NCBI GenBank assembly: GCA_022385805.1
Contig: MU277759.1
Location: 73,773 to 98,989 of the forward strand
From: Pilatotrama ljubarskyi
Lineage: Eukaryota > Basidiomycota > Agaricomycetes > Polyporales > Polyporaceae
Direction: 5' to 3'
DNA: 25,217 nucleotides
The notes beneath the pieces were generated by a model that was not told the origin of the DNA, did no database searches, and worked only from the letters and a program-made list of their open reading frames with translations. A program made the translations under genes and the position numbers. Positions 1-10,936 of the stretch are shown piece by piece (position 1 is the stretch's first letter; each line of letters opens with the position of its first letter).

Positions 1-332
1 TTCGGAGTTTACGCATGAGCTGCGTATGTTCCGGTCACATTTTGAGACCTGCATCCGACTATGAGACCGATATGGCTTCAGTCCAGAGGTTAATCATTAC
101 ACGACTATTGTCTAGTCACAAAGGCGTTACATCCTTTGACCATGAGACGCCTGTTGGATCAATATGCCACAGTGCAATAGTTAATCCTTGTGACCGGACA
201 ATATTCAGAACATACGCGGGGCATAGATTTCCTCCCGGACCGGTCATATCGTCGGCATATAGCCGTGACAAAGGTAAACTCTTCGTTCGACTATTGACCG
301 AAAATGGTACCGGTCCATATCGAGGCATGCCT
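1..332. other. Non-coding flank left of the TIR element
   Basis: I see no gene here. The open frames are short and resemble no protein family I know. The stretch is the insertion context of the inverted-repeat element that begins at 342. Confidence 0.4.
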
Positions 333-341
333 GCCGTGTAC
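333..341. repeat. Target-site duplication, left copy
   Basis: GCCGTGTAC directly abuts the left arm and is repeated in the same orientation at 1002-1010. A tenth base does not match (T at 332, A at 1001), so 9 bp is the longest possible duplication. Confidence 0.85.
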
Positions 342-510
342 TGGTCTCGTACCCAGACGATGGTGTGATACACCCGCACCCCACCACCGCGGTCACACCA
401 ACGTCTGGGGCAATTTAACCGTGGACTATACCGTGGGCTTTAGCGCCCGCCCATTTTGGTATATCGGCCTAAGCGCGCATAGATAACTCTCGCTTAGATC
501 TCCCACCGCT
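342..510 (+). repeat. Left terminal inverted repeat (169 bp)
   Basis: Perfect reverse complement of 833-1001. It begins TGGTCTCGTACCC and ends at CCCACCGCT. The next base inward (511) no longer pairs, and outward only the target-duplication base 341 pairs with 1002. Confidence 0.95.
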
Positions 511-832
511 GGCTTCAGAGTACCACCACTGGTCGTGATTGCCCCTCGGGGGGCAGTCTCGCTGGTACATGACGTGTATATGGTGCATATAGGTGAAAAC
601 CTCCAGCAGAAGCGGCATCGCATGGTAATTAACACGGGAAAGGCAGGAATACGGACTTCAAGTTAGGATGTTGTCGATTGGTCCTGACTGGCCATCTGGT
701 CGCCGGACGCCTTCCCTGGTATCCTATGGTACCCATATGAAATTTATGCGTCCATTTGTGCATTCAGGCAAGCCAAAGAGGGCACCTTGCGTACAGGAAG
801 GAGTCGAAGTTGTGTTCAGACAGGCGCGCCGT

Positions 833-1001
833 AGCGGTGGGAGATCTAAGCGAGAGTTATCTATGCGCGCTTAGGCCGATATACCAAAATGGGCGGGCGC
901 TAAAGCCCACGGTATAGTCCACGGTTAAATTGCCCCAGACGTTGGTGTGACCGCGGTGGTGGGGTGCGGGTGTATCACACCATCGTCTGGGTACGAGACC
1001 A
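833..1001 (-). repeat. Right terminal inverted repeat (169 bp)
   Basis: Perfect reverse complement of 342-510. It ends GGGTACGAGACCA immediately before the right copy of the 9-bp duplication. Confidence 0.95.
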
Positions 1002-1010
1002 GCCGTGTAC
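1002..1010. repeat. Target-site duplication, right copy
   Basis: GCCGTGTAC directly abuts the right arm and matches 333-341. Confidence 0.85.
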
Positions 1011-2119
1011 CACATTTAATGGCGGCAGGGTAGAGGAGTCGGTATGATTACGAAGCGAAGATGTCACCTGTGCATGCGTGAAGGTGGGGGTTCTCTCTAT
1101 ACACGGACATGGCGATATACTGACCTAGCGCATACAGCGCCCAGTGTGACATTCACTTGCACGCAGCACTTGCACGGACCGCTGCTCATTAACGTTGCAT
1201 TGCTTGCATCCCGAAGGCGCCCTGCAGCTCTCTATGCACTCCCTGGCTGGCACAGCCGTCTGGAGAGCTGGCTCAAGTGACAGACCCGCAAGGCAATTAC
1301 CGAGTCTGTTCGGCGGCGAATGCAAGAATCGGATCACATTGTGCAGGAACGTACATGCATTCGTCCGGAGGGGTACACGGGGGAAAATAAAACTCCTTGT
1401 CGTATCACGGTCGGGCTTGCTCCACCCTCAGAAGGTGCTTGCATACTGAGCAGCATCCCAGGAGACCTCTTGTGTTTTCCAAACCACGCCATGTAGTGCT
1501 TTACGGAGAAAGCGTGGCGATACGACGTACGCGCTCCATACCCGCTGTCGAGGGGCTGGCGCCCGATGGTGCAGGATGGTTCGACAGGTCGGCAACTGCT
1601 CGATGACGAAAAGCACAAACGCTCGATATTGCACGCAAGTATACCGTCCCGGGCGTGTAAGTGCAAGAGGCTGCCTATCGCGGGTGGTCAGCAGGGTCAT
1701 CCGGCTTCAGGCAGCGAGAAGCGAAGGCGGCAAGGTTGACAGCGTAGCCTGCGGAGGCACAGTACGTCTACGGTTCTCCAAGCATCCGTCAGCATTTGCT
1801 GTTCATGAGGCTACCGGAACTGACATTGGGCCACTTTGCTCGCTTCAGTGCATGCTCTGGAGGCGCAGAGCTACGCATTGGATGACCCCAACTGATCGCG
1901 TGGACCGTCGCTTGACGCTCCAATTCAAGAGCCCGGATGTTCTCCTTCCCTACACCTATGCAGCGCCCTCCCTTTCGCTCTGATATATCCCGAATAAAGC
2001 TCCACATGCCCCGTCATCTGCAGTGCTGCAAGTCATGGAAACCCCGCTTCAGTAGCACCCGGAGAACCTTCGTGATGAGGCGTGTTCGGGAACGTAAAAC
2101 CATTGTGCATGGCGAAGCA
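1011..2119. other. Non-coding stretch upstream of the dipeptidase
   Basis: About 1.1 kb without a supportable gene. Open frames on both strands are short, have no recognisable domains, and do not join through plausible splice sites. The right end holds the promoter of the dipeptidase gene. Confidence 0.4.
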
Positions 2120-2127
2120 TATAAATA
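2120..2127 (+). promoter_or_regulatory. TATA box of the dipeptidase gene
   Basis: TATAAATA lies about 67 nt upstream of the start codon at 2194. This spacing is normal for a fungal gene with a short 5' leader. Confidence 0.5.
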
Positions 2128-2193
2128 CTGCATGTCTCCCAACCCGGCTTAGTACCGCACCACGCACATTCGATCTCTAGCTATACTCCAGCC

Positions 2194-4139
2194 ATGACAA
2201 CTCCCACAGCGTTCTTGCAGTACATCGCGGACGCGCAGAACCAAGAACATTTCGTCCAGAGGCTTGCAGATGCAGTCGCCATTCCAAGGTCTGTGATGCG
2301 CCTTAGGACGTTCTACTGTTCAACACCCGCTCCTGCCACTCATGAAGATGCTAACCTTCGGTGTTCTGCAGTGTGAGCGGCGAAGCCGCGCACCGGCCCG
2401 ACGTCCTCAACATGACCCAATGGCTCAACGGCCAGCTGAACGATCTCAATGTCAAGACGGAGCTGAGAGACCTTGGCGAGCAGGAGATGGACGGCCAGAC
2501 CCTTCCTTTGCCCAAAGTGATCCTCGGTAGGATTGGGGAGGACCCCAGTAAGAAGACAATTCTCGTATACGGACACTACGATGTCCAGCCGGTACGTATC
2601 CTCCTTCGATTTCTCGCGCTATGGCTCGACCGCTGACACGTATTTCCTCATCCGCAGGCTGAGAAGAGCGACGGATGGAACACCGACCCCTTCGTCCTTA
2701 CCAAGGACGATCAGGGTAGGCTGTTTGGGCGCGGTGCGACGGACGACAAGGGCCCCATTCTCGGATGGCTGAACGTCCTCGAGGCGCACAAGGCGCTGAA
2801 ACTCGACCTCCCCGTTAACTTGCGGTTCTGCTTCGAGGGCATGGAAGAGAGCGGTAGCAATGGCCTCGACGACCTCATCCGGTCCGAGGCTGCAAAGGGT
2901 GATCAGGGGTGGTTTGCAGGCGTTGACGCCATGTGCATCGTGCGTACCTCTGCACAATCCTCGCGCATGTACGCTGAACTGTGACCTGTCGTAGTCAGAC
3001 AACTATTGGTTGACTGCGCGCACGCCGTGCATCACCTACGGCCTCCGCGGTATCGTCTATTTCCAGATGACCGTTTCTGGTCCCACGCAAGACCTTCACT
3101 CCGGTGTGTTCGGCCGGATGGTGCACGAGCCGATGACGGACCTAGCGATCCTGATGAGCAAGCTTGTCGCGCCTGACGGGACTATCCTCGTCGACGGGGT
3201 CGAGGACCTGGTGCCGGGTGCCACAGAGGACGAGAAGTGCGTCTCTCCTTGACTTGTTTCAGAGATGCCCGTTCTGATCACATATAGGGAGTTATATGAG
3301 AAGCTCGACTTCAAGATGAAGGATCTCGACGATGCCGTGGGCGCGTCCATCGCACTCTCAGACGACACGGTCACCGTGCTGATGGGCCGCATGCGCATGC
3401 CGTCGCTGTCGCTCCACGGCATCCAGGGCGCCTTCTCCGGCTCTGGCACAAAGACAGTCATTCCCGCTAGCGTCACGGCCAAGTTCTCTATCAGGTACGC
3501 TACGTCACGTCGTCTGGGCGGACGAGCTTCCTCTGATTCGCCCGCTGCCCCTGAAGGACCGTCATCCCACAAACGGTCGACAAGATTGACGAGCTCGTCA
3601 AGGCGTACCTTCAGCGCGAGTTCGCGAAGATAGGCACGAAGAACACGCTCACCGTCGAGAGGATGGACGGCGCCGACGCGTGGCTCGCGGACTGGGAGCA
3701 CTCCTGGAACTACCAGGCTGCAATTCGCGCGACGCAGGTGCGTATTCGTGCATGATTTGTTCGTTTTCTCCGGTCCTCATGAGGCGTTTCTCTGGGATGT
3801 AGCAAATCTACAAGGTCACCCCGGACATGACGCGCGAGGGCGGCTCCATTCCCGTCACGCTCACGTTCGCGGACAGCCTGGGCGTGGACGTGCTCCTGCT
3901 CCCCATGGGCCGCGGCGACGATGGCGCTCAGTGAGTGCCAGTTCGCTCGCAAATCGCGTCTGCCATGTGACGCTCATGGTCGCACGTACAGCTCGACGAA
4001 CGAGAAGATCGACTCCGACAACTTCTTCAGAGGAGTGAGCCCTGCTGTCACTGTCGCTGGCCCTCATGTTGCTTACGCTCGTATTGGTGCACAGAGCCAG
4101 CTCCTCGGAACGTACCTCTATGAGGCAGCGGCGGCTTAA
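2194..4139 (+). CDS. DUG1: Cys-Gly metallodipeptidase, M20 family (DUG1/CNDP type)
   Basis: Cytosolic zinc dipeptidase that in yeast cleaves Cys-Gly during glutathione breakdown. Nine exons fit in frame: 2194-2288, 2372-2591, 2658-2939, 2995-3236, 3288-3494, 3557-3737, 3803-3930, 3992-4034 and 4095-4139. They give 480 residues, the usual family length of about 475-485. Metal-site motifs are all present: GHYDVQP (His100), [10 protein letters not shown] (Asp134), the catalytic EGMEESGS pair (Glu168/Glu169), SDNYWL (Asp201) and GDDGAHSTNEK (His452). DLHSGVFG and [11 protein letters not shown] are also typical of the family. All introns are 51-83 nt GT-AG; the first contains the branch site CTAAC. 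The start is chosen because it follows a TATA box and the first exon already reads as the family N-terminus. No breaks are seen. Assignment to DUG1 rather than another CNDP-like peptidase rests on overall resemblance. Confidence 0.93.
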
Positions 4140-4669
4140 GATAACAAGGCCTCTGACAGGATACCTGTCGGAGAAGTTCCAAGGCATATCGGAAGCCCTG
4201 GAGCCCCGGAATGCTTGCCATGCTAGGGGTTCAGCGGCCGGAAGAGAGCGGGCGGGCCGAGCGCGACGGTGCTATGATCTTGAACGTGTTTACGAACGAA
4301 TGGTGTGGTAACGATGGTGGTTGCATGTGTTACTAGGAGTGCGAGTTTCTTGTCTACGCGATCCTATGATTTACCTCACAGATCTCTATGATCTCTCATT
4401 GCCGACGAGGCCTGGTAGTCGCCCAACCCTCCAAACTCTCAAGCCGACGTCTCCAATGTTTGCGTACTAGAGCCCCCGAAGTGTTCTTCGGATCTACCTT
4501 CTAACTACCTCTTAAGCGGAAATCCTACTGCATACTCGCATCAGCTCCATATTATAGCCAAGCACCGACAAGTATCTCTGGGTATCATGTTACCGCCCTC
4601 ATGCAGTGCATACAACGACTGACGTCCTCAAGCATGCTCACGCCTCCCCCGGCACTCGAAGCCCAGCGC
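4140..4669. other. Convergent intergenic region (3' ends of both neighbours)
   Basis: About 530 bp between the 3' ends of the dipeptidase (+) and the SUZ-domain gene (-), so it should hold both 3' UTRs. No reading frame is convincing. A small hairpin with 6-bp stem and TGTT loop (CCGAAGTGTTCTTCGG) lies at 4476-4491; its role is unknown. Confidence 0.4.
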
Positions 4670-5438
4670 TCACCTCTTACTCCCGTCCTTCGTCTTCCCC
4701 CTGCGACTCACGAAACCTCTCACATCCCCAGAGGCCGGGTCGCCCATCCCCTGTGCCGCAGCACTGGGTGGCGGGCCCTTGGGCTCCCGGGCGATCTGCA
4801 CGGTCGGCACCGCCTGTGGACCATTCGTCGTCTGGGGGCTTGCCGGTGTCGTGCTGCGCAGCGCGTTTGCAGCGGCGGGGGCCTCTCCAAATATGCGCTC
4901 GCGCGCAGCCTGGTAACGCGCCTCGCGCTCGGCGTAGGACGATGCGTCCGTGGGTGGAGGGCTCGAAGCTGATGGCTGAGGGGAAGTTGAACCGCTAGAC
5001 GAGGACGCGGAGGCGGAAGGCCGCTTGAGGATACGGAGTGTCGGTTGAAGCGCGGCTGGCGGCGGGGAGAGCGCGGCGGCGGCGCTGGTACTCGAGTTCG
5101 CGATCACGACCTGCGGCATAGGTGCCCTCTTGTTCCTGCGCGCACGCTGTCAGAATGACCGCTCGTATGAAAGGCAGCAAAACGCGCCACTCACGCCTCC
5201 TCCCAGAGTCTCTGCGGGTCCTCCTCGCCGGTCTCCTCGTCATCATCGTCGTCCCAGTCGTCCCGCACGGTGGTGACCGCTGAGGTGTGTGCAAGTGGAT
5301 GTGTGCGCGCGAGGGCCGTGGCTGTCTGGCTGGTATTCATACAGCGTGCTCGACGATGAGGCGGGCGCGGGAACGTACTGCGGGGCCGCCCCAGGAGTCC
5401 GCGTCGCTAGGAGCACTGCTGGTGCTTGCCGCTGGCAT
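4670..5438 (-). CDS. SUZ-domain protein (SZRD1-like), probable RNA-binding
   Basis: Small, mostly disordered protein with a SUZ RNA-binding motif. Model: exons 5438-5379, 5325-5195 and 5135-4670 give 218 residues. Visible features are an acidic stretch DDWDDDDDEE followed by DPQRLWEEA (about residues 45-64), then LRILKRP (97-103). YAEREARYQAARERIFG (131-147) is the SUZ core. IAREPKGP (178-185) and a terminal RGFVSRRGK resemble a SUZ-C end. The second intron (5194-5136) is firm. The first intron (5378-5326) and the start at 5438 are less so: an alternative start at 5340 stays open in the same frame into exon 2. The preferred start gives an N-terminus with DSWGG, which resembles related proteins. 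Its 5' end faces the lipid-droplet gene across about 257 bp. The exact cellular role is not shown by the sequence. Confidence 0.75.
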
Positions 5439-5695
5439 CGTGGTGCTATGCGTCCGTGGGTACTGCCTATGACCTATGATGTACGTATGTCGAGCGAAAG
5501 AGCGAGCACGTCGTGATGGACGGCGACAAGAGCAGCCTGAGAGGAGAGGAATGCGGCGCCTCGAGATGATGCCGAGGAGGCCGAGGGACGGGCGCTTCCT
5601 CAACCAGCTTCGCGTGATCGTGTTTGACGCGTCGCGCGGGGATGCGCGTCATCGCTCGCTCACTGTCCACCACACCTTGACCACCAACCACGACG
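5439..5695. promoter_or_regulatory. Shared divergent promoter region
   Basis: The 257 bp between the start codons of the SUZ gene (-) and the promethin-like gene (+) must carry both promoters. No clear TATA box is visible. Co-regulation is possible but not shown. Confidence 0.4.
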
Positions 5696-6681
5696 ATGTA
5701 CGAAAACGAGGAGACTCAGGAGGACCTCCTCTCCGCCTACTTTGAGAAGAGCGCCACCGCCGTGCGCCGTTCGTTTGGCCGGTAAGTGTTGCAAAGTTCC
5801 CGGACATGAACGGCGGCTGACCGGACGCTGCGTTCGGGTGGGTGTATGCGTATACTGTGGAAATTTGATGATGTCGGGTGTGTGGGATAGGTTTGAGAGA
5901 GAGCTGGCAAGGCCGACGGTACGATACGTGCTGGCCTCGTTCAAGGAGCATCCGATACGCTCGGTGAGGGCATACGGATACTGTAGGGGGCGGCGCTGAA
6001 TAGCTGATTTCTGGGCGTACACGAAGACATTCCTTGCGGCCTACGCAGCCCTCAGTGCTTTGCCCATACTCTCCTTCATGTGAGTCTGTGGGTACGACCT
6101 TATGATGGCTTTGTCTGACGACTTTATGTAGAGGATTCTCCATATTCATCTTCTCGTCCTTCGTCTTCTTTGCTCTCTGCACCGCTATCCTCTCCGCGCT
6201 CTCCGTCGTCCTCTTCTTCGGTACGTCTCCCCTCTTACCAACACGCAACATGCGTAGACTTCTGACATCGCATCCAATTATCTCAGGTTTCTGGCTTGCC
6301 TGCATCCTGCTCTTCCTGCTCGTCCTCTCGGTCCCCATCACAGCAAGCACGCTCAGCACCTACCTCGCCCTCCGCTTCATCTTCTTCGCACGCCGACAGG
6401 GCTCAGCGCGCTCCGCGCTCTCGCGATGGGCACGCGAAACGAAGGGTCACCTTTACAAGCGGCCGCCCCCAGACGAAGAGTACGACGACATTGAAGACGA
6501 AACGCCGGGTTCGAAGGAACAGCAGCATCCGGCGGACAGCGAGGCGGAGACGCTTGTCGTTGGGTCGATCGTGCTAGACACGCCTACTCTTGGCCCAGGG
6601 GAGAACAAGATAGCGCATGTGTACGCTAATTCTTCTGAGCCGGATGGGCTTGCTGCGGCCGAGACGGTGAGGACGGAGTAG
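5696..6681 (+). CDS. Promethin/LDAF1-like lipid-droplet membrane protein
   Basis: Probable fungal promethin, the family of human LDAF1 and yeast Ldo proteins that act with seipin at sites of lipid-droplet formation in the ER. Exons 5696-5781, 5891-5963, 6027-6079, 6132-6220 and 6287-6681 give 231 residues. After a short acidic N-terminus comes KEHPIRS, then a long, nearly unbroken hydrophobic block (about residues 54-135) that could form two membrane hairpins. The tail is hydrophilic, acidic and disordered, with basic residues just after the membrane block. The second acceptor (AAG at 6024-6026) was chosen because the nearer TAG at 6001-6003 breaks the frame; this is the weakest splice call. 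The name rests on the hydrophobic pattern and the segment just before it, since the family has few invariant residues. Confidence 0.6.
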
Positions 6682-7837
6682 TCCGGTCCGCGACGAGAGA
6701 GCGACGCTTCGCTGCGGCAGAGACTGGCAGAGACTGGTAGCAGCGAGGTGCCGCACGCACCTTCCCTTGTACTTATCTTGTATGTAGTACCCTGCATTCT
6801 GTCCTCTGCCTCGGTCCGACGGGTACGTGGCTGTATGTGCGTTGACATCCGCCCATTGGGCTAAGACCGTACTCCAGGCCTCAGTCACTATGAGAGGGTG
6901 TGGATCCGATTCCAAACAGTCCAGTGTAGTCTCCGGTAATCCAAAAATATCGAGGTTAAGGGAGAGAACTCTTGTAAGTAATCGATTTCTTTCAAAGACG
7001 TAAGTAGAAACTTCGAAGGCAAACGAGGAGGAATGATCGACAGAGCCACCGATCTACACAGATCTCGATCGGGCAGGTCGGGTCCGGCTGCCAATACCAC
7101 TCACAACACTCACACTCTGAACTTGCAGGGGAGACAGAGTCATCCAGGCACTGCTGTACGGGCCTGAGACATACTGCAATTCATCAAGGTGAGCACTAGC
7201 CTGAGGCTCGTGCGGCAGGAGCATGCTTCTGTATGTGTGCTCCGATCGTACGAAACGACTATCACTGAGAGACTAAGAATGCAAGGGCACCTCTCACCGG
7301 GCTGTACTGCTCTAGTTACGCCTGGGGAGCTGCGCTCTCGAGCTGTGGCTCATGAAGCAGATCTTCGAGACCTGCATGTTCAATCCTACCCTTGTCAGTC
7401 GTCGCGGTGTACTGCCACGATAGAGCTGAAGCTTGTTAGGGCATCTTGTGCGATGTCGGTGCTCGTAGCGGTAGCAGCGGCGGCACGGCTCCAGGCCGAT
7501 TGAAGGTCATTTAGCAGGTCAGATCGCTGACGATATCGGATAGCTATATAGAGCCGCGTGCGAAGAAATCAACGCTTCCTCTACAGGGGTGGACGGCAGC
7601 AAACGCTACATTTAGGTCTCACGAAAGCCAAAGCTTGCAAGGGTTCTCCGTGGGAGACGACCGCAGAACGGCAGAACGTCGCTTGAAGTGCCTTGTGTCG
7701 CAAGCATTAGTCGATACGCTTCCAGCCTGCTACTCGCACGTCCACAACTCCGTGTCGCCCCTTGCCTGTCCCTTCGCCCCCATACGCTCGCCTGCTCGTC
7801 AACACCTTCCTACCATCGCAAGCTATACCGGCACGCC
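6682..7837. other. Intergenic region before the biotin ligase
   Basis: About 1.15 kb without a supportable gene. Frames are short and unrecognised. A TATATAG sequence at about 7546-7552 lies some 290 nt before the biotin ligase start, rather far for a simple TATA box but possible with a long leader. The last 150 nt are open in frame with the ligase (an ATG at 7688) but do not look like family sequence. Confidence 0.4.
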
Positions 7838-10052
7838 ATGAACGTCCTCGTCTACTCAGGCCCCGCTACCTCTCCGCCCTCGCTCTCCCACACCCTCTCC
7901 ACGCTCCGCGCCACTCTCCTGCCTAATTACGCTGTCCAGCCTGTCGCACCGCAATCGCTCGCGGCGCACCCGTGGGCCAGCACCTGCGCCCTCCTCGTCG
8001 TGCCCTCCTTCCTCCCCTCTTCTTCCCCCGCCTCAGCCATTTCCCCAGCGGCCGCGGCGGAGGTGCAGAAGTACGCGGAACGTGGAGGGCGTGTCCTCGT
8101 TCTCGGCTCGGCGGTGCAGGCCCGCGCGAGCCGCGCGCGGATCTCGCTCGCCGCGGGCATCGAGAGCGTCACTCTCGCCGAAGAAGGCATCTTGACTCTG
8201 AGCGACGGCGAGTCCAGGCTGAATTTCTCTGTGGTCCCGACGAAGGCTACAGGAGACGAGGTCTTGGCCGAGCCAGCACGTGTACGACTTTCAGACGGGA
8301 CGACGATCGACGGAGTCCTCCGGGTAAAGGGCGGTGCGATCGACTTGACGGACATTGCGAACGCGGACACTCCCAATGTCCTCGCGCGATACACACCTCA
8401 GGAAGACCCGGGCGTCGTTGCGGGCGTCAAGGCGCGCATCGGGCAGGGCGCCGCGGCGTTCTGGAGCGTCCACCTCGAGTACTCTCTGCGGGAGGAATTC
8501 GCCACATCCATCATCGCAAAATATTCCGCGCTCACGCCCGAAGAGCTATCCAGGGCGGAAGAGGGTCGCATCCGTATCCTGCGCGACACACTCGCCGACC
8601 TGGGGCTCACTCTCCCCGCTCAAGGTAGTAGCGTAGCGCGACCCACCGCGCAGGTCCTCACGGGGGCGCCGTGGCGCCCTGGAGTCGCGCTCAGCGTCTT
8701 GAAGGAGTTGGAGATCCCGGCGTTCGGGACTGTAGGCGAGAAGGGCTACCAGTTCAAGGACAGCAACGACACGTTCATTTTCCATCCCTCGTCCAGTGCG
8801 GACGCGATTCTGGGTGCGGAGCAAGCGAGGCGCTATCCGAGTGATGATCCGGCGACGTGGAATCCGAAGCACGTCGTGGTGTACGAAGGGAAGGACCTCC
8901 CGCCGCGGGAGCTTGTCCCGCGTTTCGATCTGCAAGCGTACTACACGGCACTCGAGAGTGCGCGGAAGGAGCGCGGCTGCCCAGAGTCGTATGCGGACGA
9001 GGGGTGGGGCATGGGCGAAGCGATGCTCCATGCGGAGGTAGTCACCAGCACGCAGACCATGCTGGACAAGTACGCCACTCTCTTTCACATCCTTTGTGCG
9101 ATGGGCGGCTGACTCTGATATCCCTCCATCCGCTCCATAGGAACATGCGTCTCCTCTCGACGCTCCCTACTCCGCTCCTTTCGCTCGCCTCCTCACAGCT
9201 CACTGGGCGTGGACGCGGCGGGAACGTCTGGCTCTCCCCACCCGGGTGCCTGCAGTTCTCGCTCCTGCTGCGCGTGCCGCTCTCCGTGCTCCCAGCGCAA
9301 AAGATCGTCTTCGTGCAGTACCTCTTCGCACTCGCCGTCGCAGAGGCGTGTCGCGACTCCGCGGTGCTCGGGCCACATGACGGCGGGCGCGTGCGCATCA
9401 AGTGGCCAAACGACATTTATGCGGAGATGCCCGGCACGGCAGGGGGCGAGAAGAGCGCGAAGAAGATCGGCGGGATATTGGTGAATACGAGCTTTGGCGC
9501 GGGGAAGATCGAGCTTGTGATAGGTGCGTCCGCTCCTTGCTCACGGCCATTGAGAACTTAAAGTCTCATCTGAGAGTGGCTATAGGGTGCGGCTTGAACG
9601 TGCTCAACCCGCCGCCGATTACCTCGCTCGCTCAGCTCCTCCCCCCTGGGTCAGAGCGACATCCTACAATGGAGCGTACCCTCGCGGCCATCATGGCGCG
9701 CTTCGAGCGGATGTGGGCCGAGTTCGTGAGCGCGCGCGGCTCCTTCGAGCCCTTTATGGATCTGTACCTCGACCGATGGCTGCACTCGTGCGTCGCTCCA
9801 CCATGCCCGTGAAGCTCAGTCCTGCTGACCGTTAACCCGCCGTCACACAGGGACCAGCTTGTGACGCTCACGACGGTGAGCCCGCCGCGGAAGGTGCGCA
9901 TCGTCGGGATCACGCCGGACCACGGGCTTCTCCGCACGTTGCCTGAGCGGGACGGCTGGGGCGGCGCTGGCCAAGGCGTGGAGTTCATCGACCTCCAGCC
10001 GGACGGGAACAGCTTCGACCTCATGGCAGGGCTGATCAAGACCAAGTCGTAG
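7838..10052 (+). CDS. BPL1: Biotin-protein ligase (holocarboxylase synthetase)
   Basis: Activates biotin as biotinyl-AMP and attaches it to carboxylases such as acetyl-CoA and pyruvate carboxylase. Exons 7838-9069, 9141-9523, 9586-9787 and 9851-10052 give 672 residues, close to yeast Bpl1. The first half is the amidotransferase-like BPL N-terminal domain, starting MNVLVYSGP with GGRVLVLG near residue 90. The catalytic half carries EVVTSTQTMLDK (about 400-411), the nucleotide/biotin loop GRGRGGNVW (433-441), IKWPNDIY (about residue 497), KIGGILVNTSF and IGCGLNVLN. A small C-terminal domain follows, with VSPPRKVRIVGITPDHGLL. Introns are 62-71 nt. The ATG at 7838 is preferred over 7688 because the family N-terminus begins there. 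It appears intact. No neighbouring gene is obviously linked in function. Confidence 0.93.
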
Positions 10053-10936
10053 ACTCGTGAGGAAACGAGATCGTGACGTCGCCGATGGAAGATGAGCAGT
10101 GCTCAGGTGTTGACGACACGAATGGCTCCGGTGACGCGAGAGGCTGCTGAAATTGTACGCAGGAACGGCCGATGGGTGTTGCTAGTCTCGCAGCGGCGGC
10201 GAAAGAAAATAGGAGGATTCGGGAAGAAGAGGCCCAAGGAAAGTGTATGGAAGGCAGTCTCATATCATTGTACACCCAACTCCTCAAAGACCGGCGAGGA
10301 ATACTCGACGGTGGACATATCACGCAATTGAGGCCTCTCCGGTAGCCAGTCGACTAGCGTGCCTTCCGAATTGCACGCTTGGCGATGCGATGTACAGGCA
10401 ACATGGCAGCGCTCTTTCATAACACGTACTAGGGCCAACATGCTAAGCGTCATGCGCGTGTCAGATCAAGAATTCTCGGTGTCGAGCCGCGAGGGGTAAC
10501 TACCCTTAGACGTAGTTTATCTGGCGAGCTGAGGGATCGTCAGTTACGAGGGCCCAATATGCCTCCCTCGGAGACCTGTACTTACTTGCCGGGACCACAG
10601 GAGCCTGCGAGTCTGGAGAAGGGTTTGAACGCGCCGGTAACTGATTTCGCTGCATCCCAGGGCCCCCCTCGGCGCGCGGTGTGCAAAGGACGGCACGGCA
10701 GCCCCAGTTTCTTCGAAACTGACATTCCGACCGACTCGACACTCAGGCCCGCTGGTTATGCCATAACGACTCAAACGACTCCGACAATCGACTAGGTCTA
10801 CTCTGGCTCGGCAGATGAACGGGGCCCGGGAAACGGGTGAGCGTCGTGCGAAGCTGTATTGCAATGATCCATATGTCTCCCGAAGCAAATGTGGGGCTTA
10901 TACATCTGAAGTCGTCGGTCGAGCTGTCGCTCTTCA
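10053..10936. other. Intergenic region after the biotin ligase
   Basis: About 880 bp between the 3' end of the biotin ligase (+) and the 3' end of the minus-strand gene at 10937. No reading frame here resembles a known protein, and I see no RNA gene or long repeat. Confidence 0.35.

Larger units (their letters stand above)
342..1001. mobile_element. Non-autonomous TIR element, Mutator-like by structure
   Basis: A 660-bp element is bounded by two inverted arms, 342-510 and 833-1001. I compared them base by base and they are perfect reverse complements over 169 bp. It is flanked by a 9-bp direct repeat GCCGTGTAC at 333-341 and 1002-1010, which fits a target-site duplication. The 322-bp centre (511-832) has no convincing reading frame, so the element cannot encode its own transposase. 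Long arms together with a 9-bp duplication are the usual signature of Mutator-like elements (established knowledge); hAT elements normally have short arms and 8-bp duplications. Identical arms suggest a recent insertion or arm homogenisation (inference). A transcript across it would fold into a long perfect hairpin. The superfamily call is structural only. Confidence 0.85.

Noticed and set aside
334..1010. An 8-bp target duplication and hAT assignment for the inverted-repeat element
   Set aside because: With 8 bp the element ends would be asymmetric by one base. Nine bases match and leave symmetric arms, and hAT arms are normally short.
5964..6003. Ending the second intron of the promethin-like gene at the TAG near 6003
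   Set aside because: It does not restore the reading frame, and the earlier acceptor at 5986 brings in stop codons; the acceptor at 6026 fits the phase.
7688..7837. Upstream ATG extending the biotin ligase by 50 residues
   Set aside because: The extra residues are unlike the family, which begins at the MNVLVYSGP segment at 7838.
7927..9088. Long minus-strand open frames opposite biotin ligase
   Set aside because: Same reason: antisense shadows of GC-rich coding sequence.
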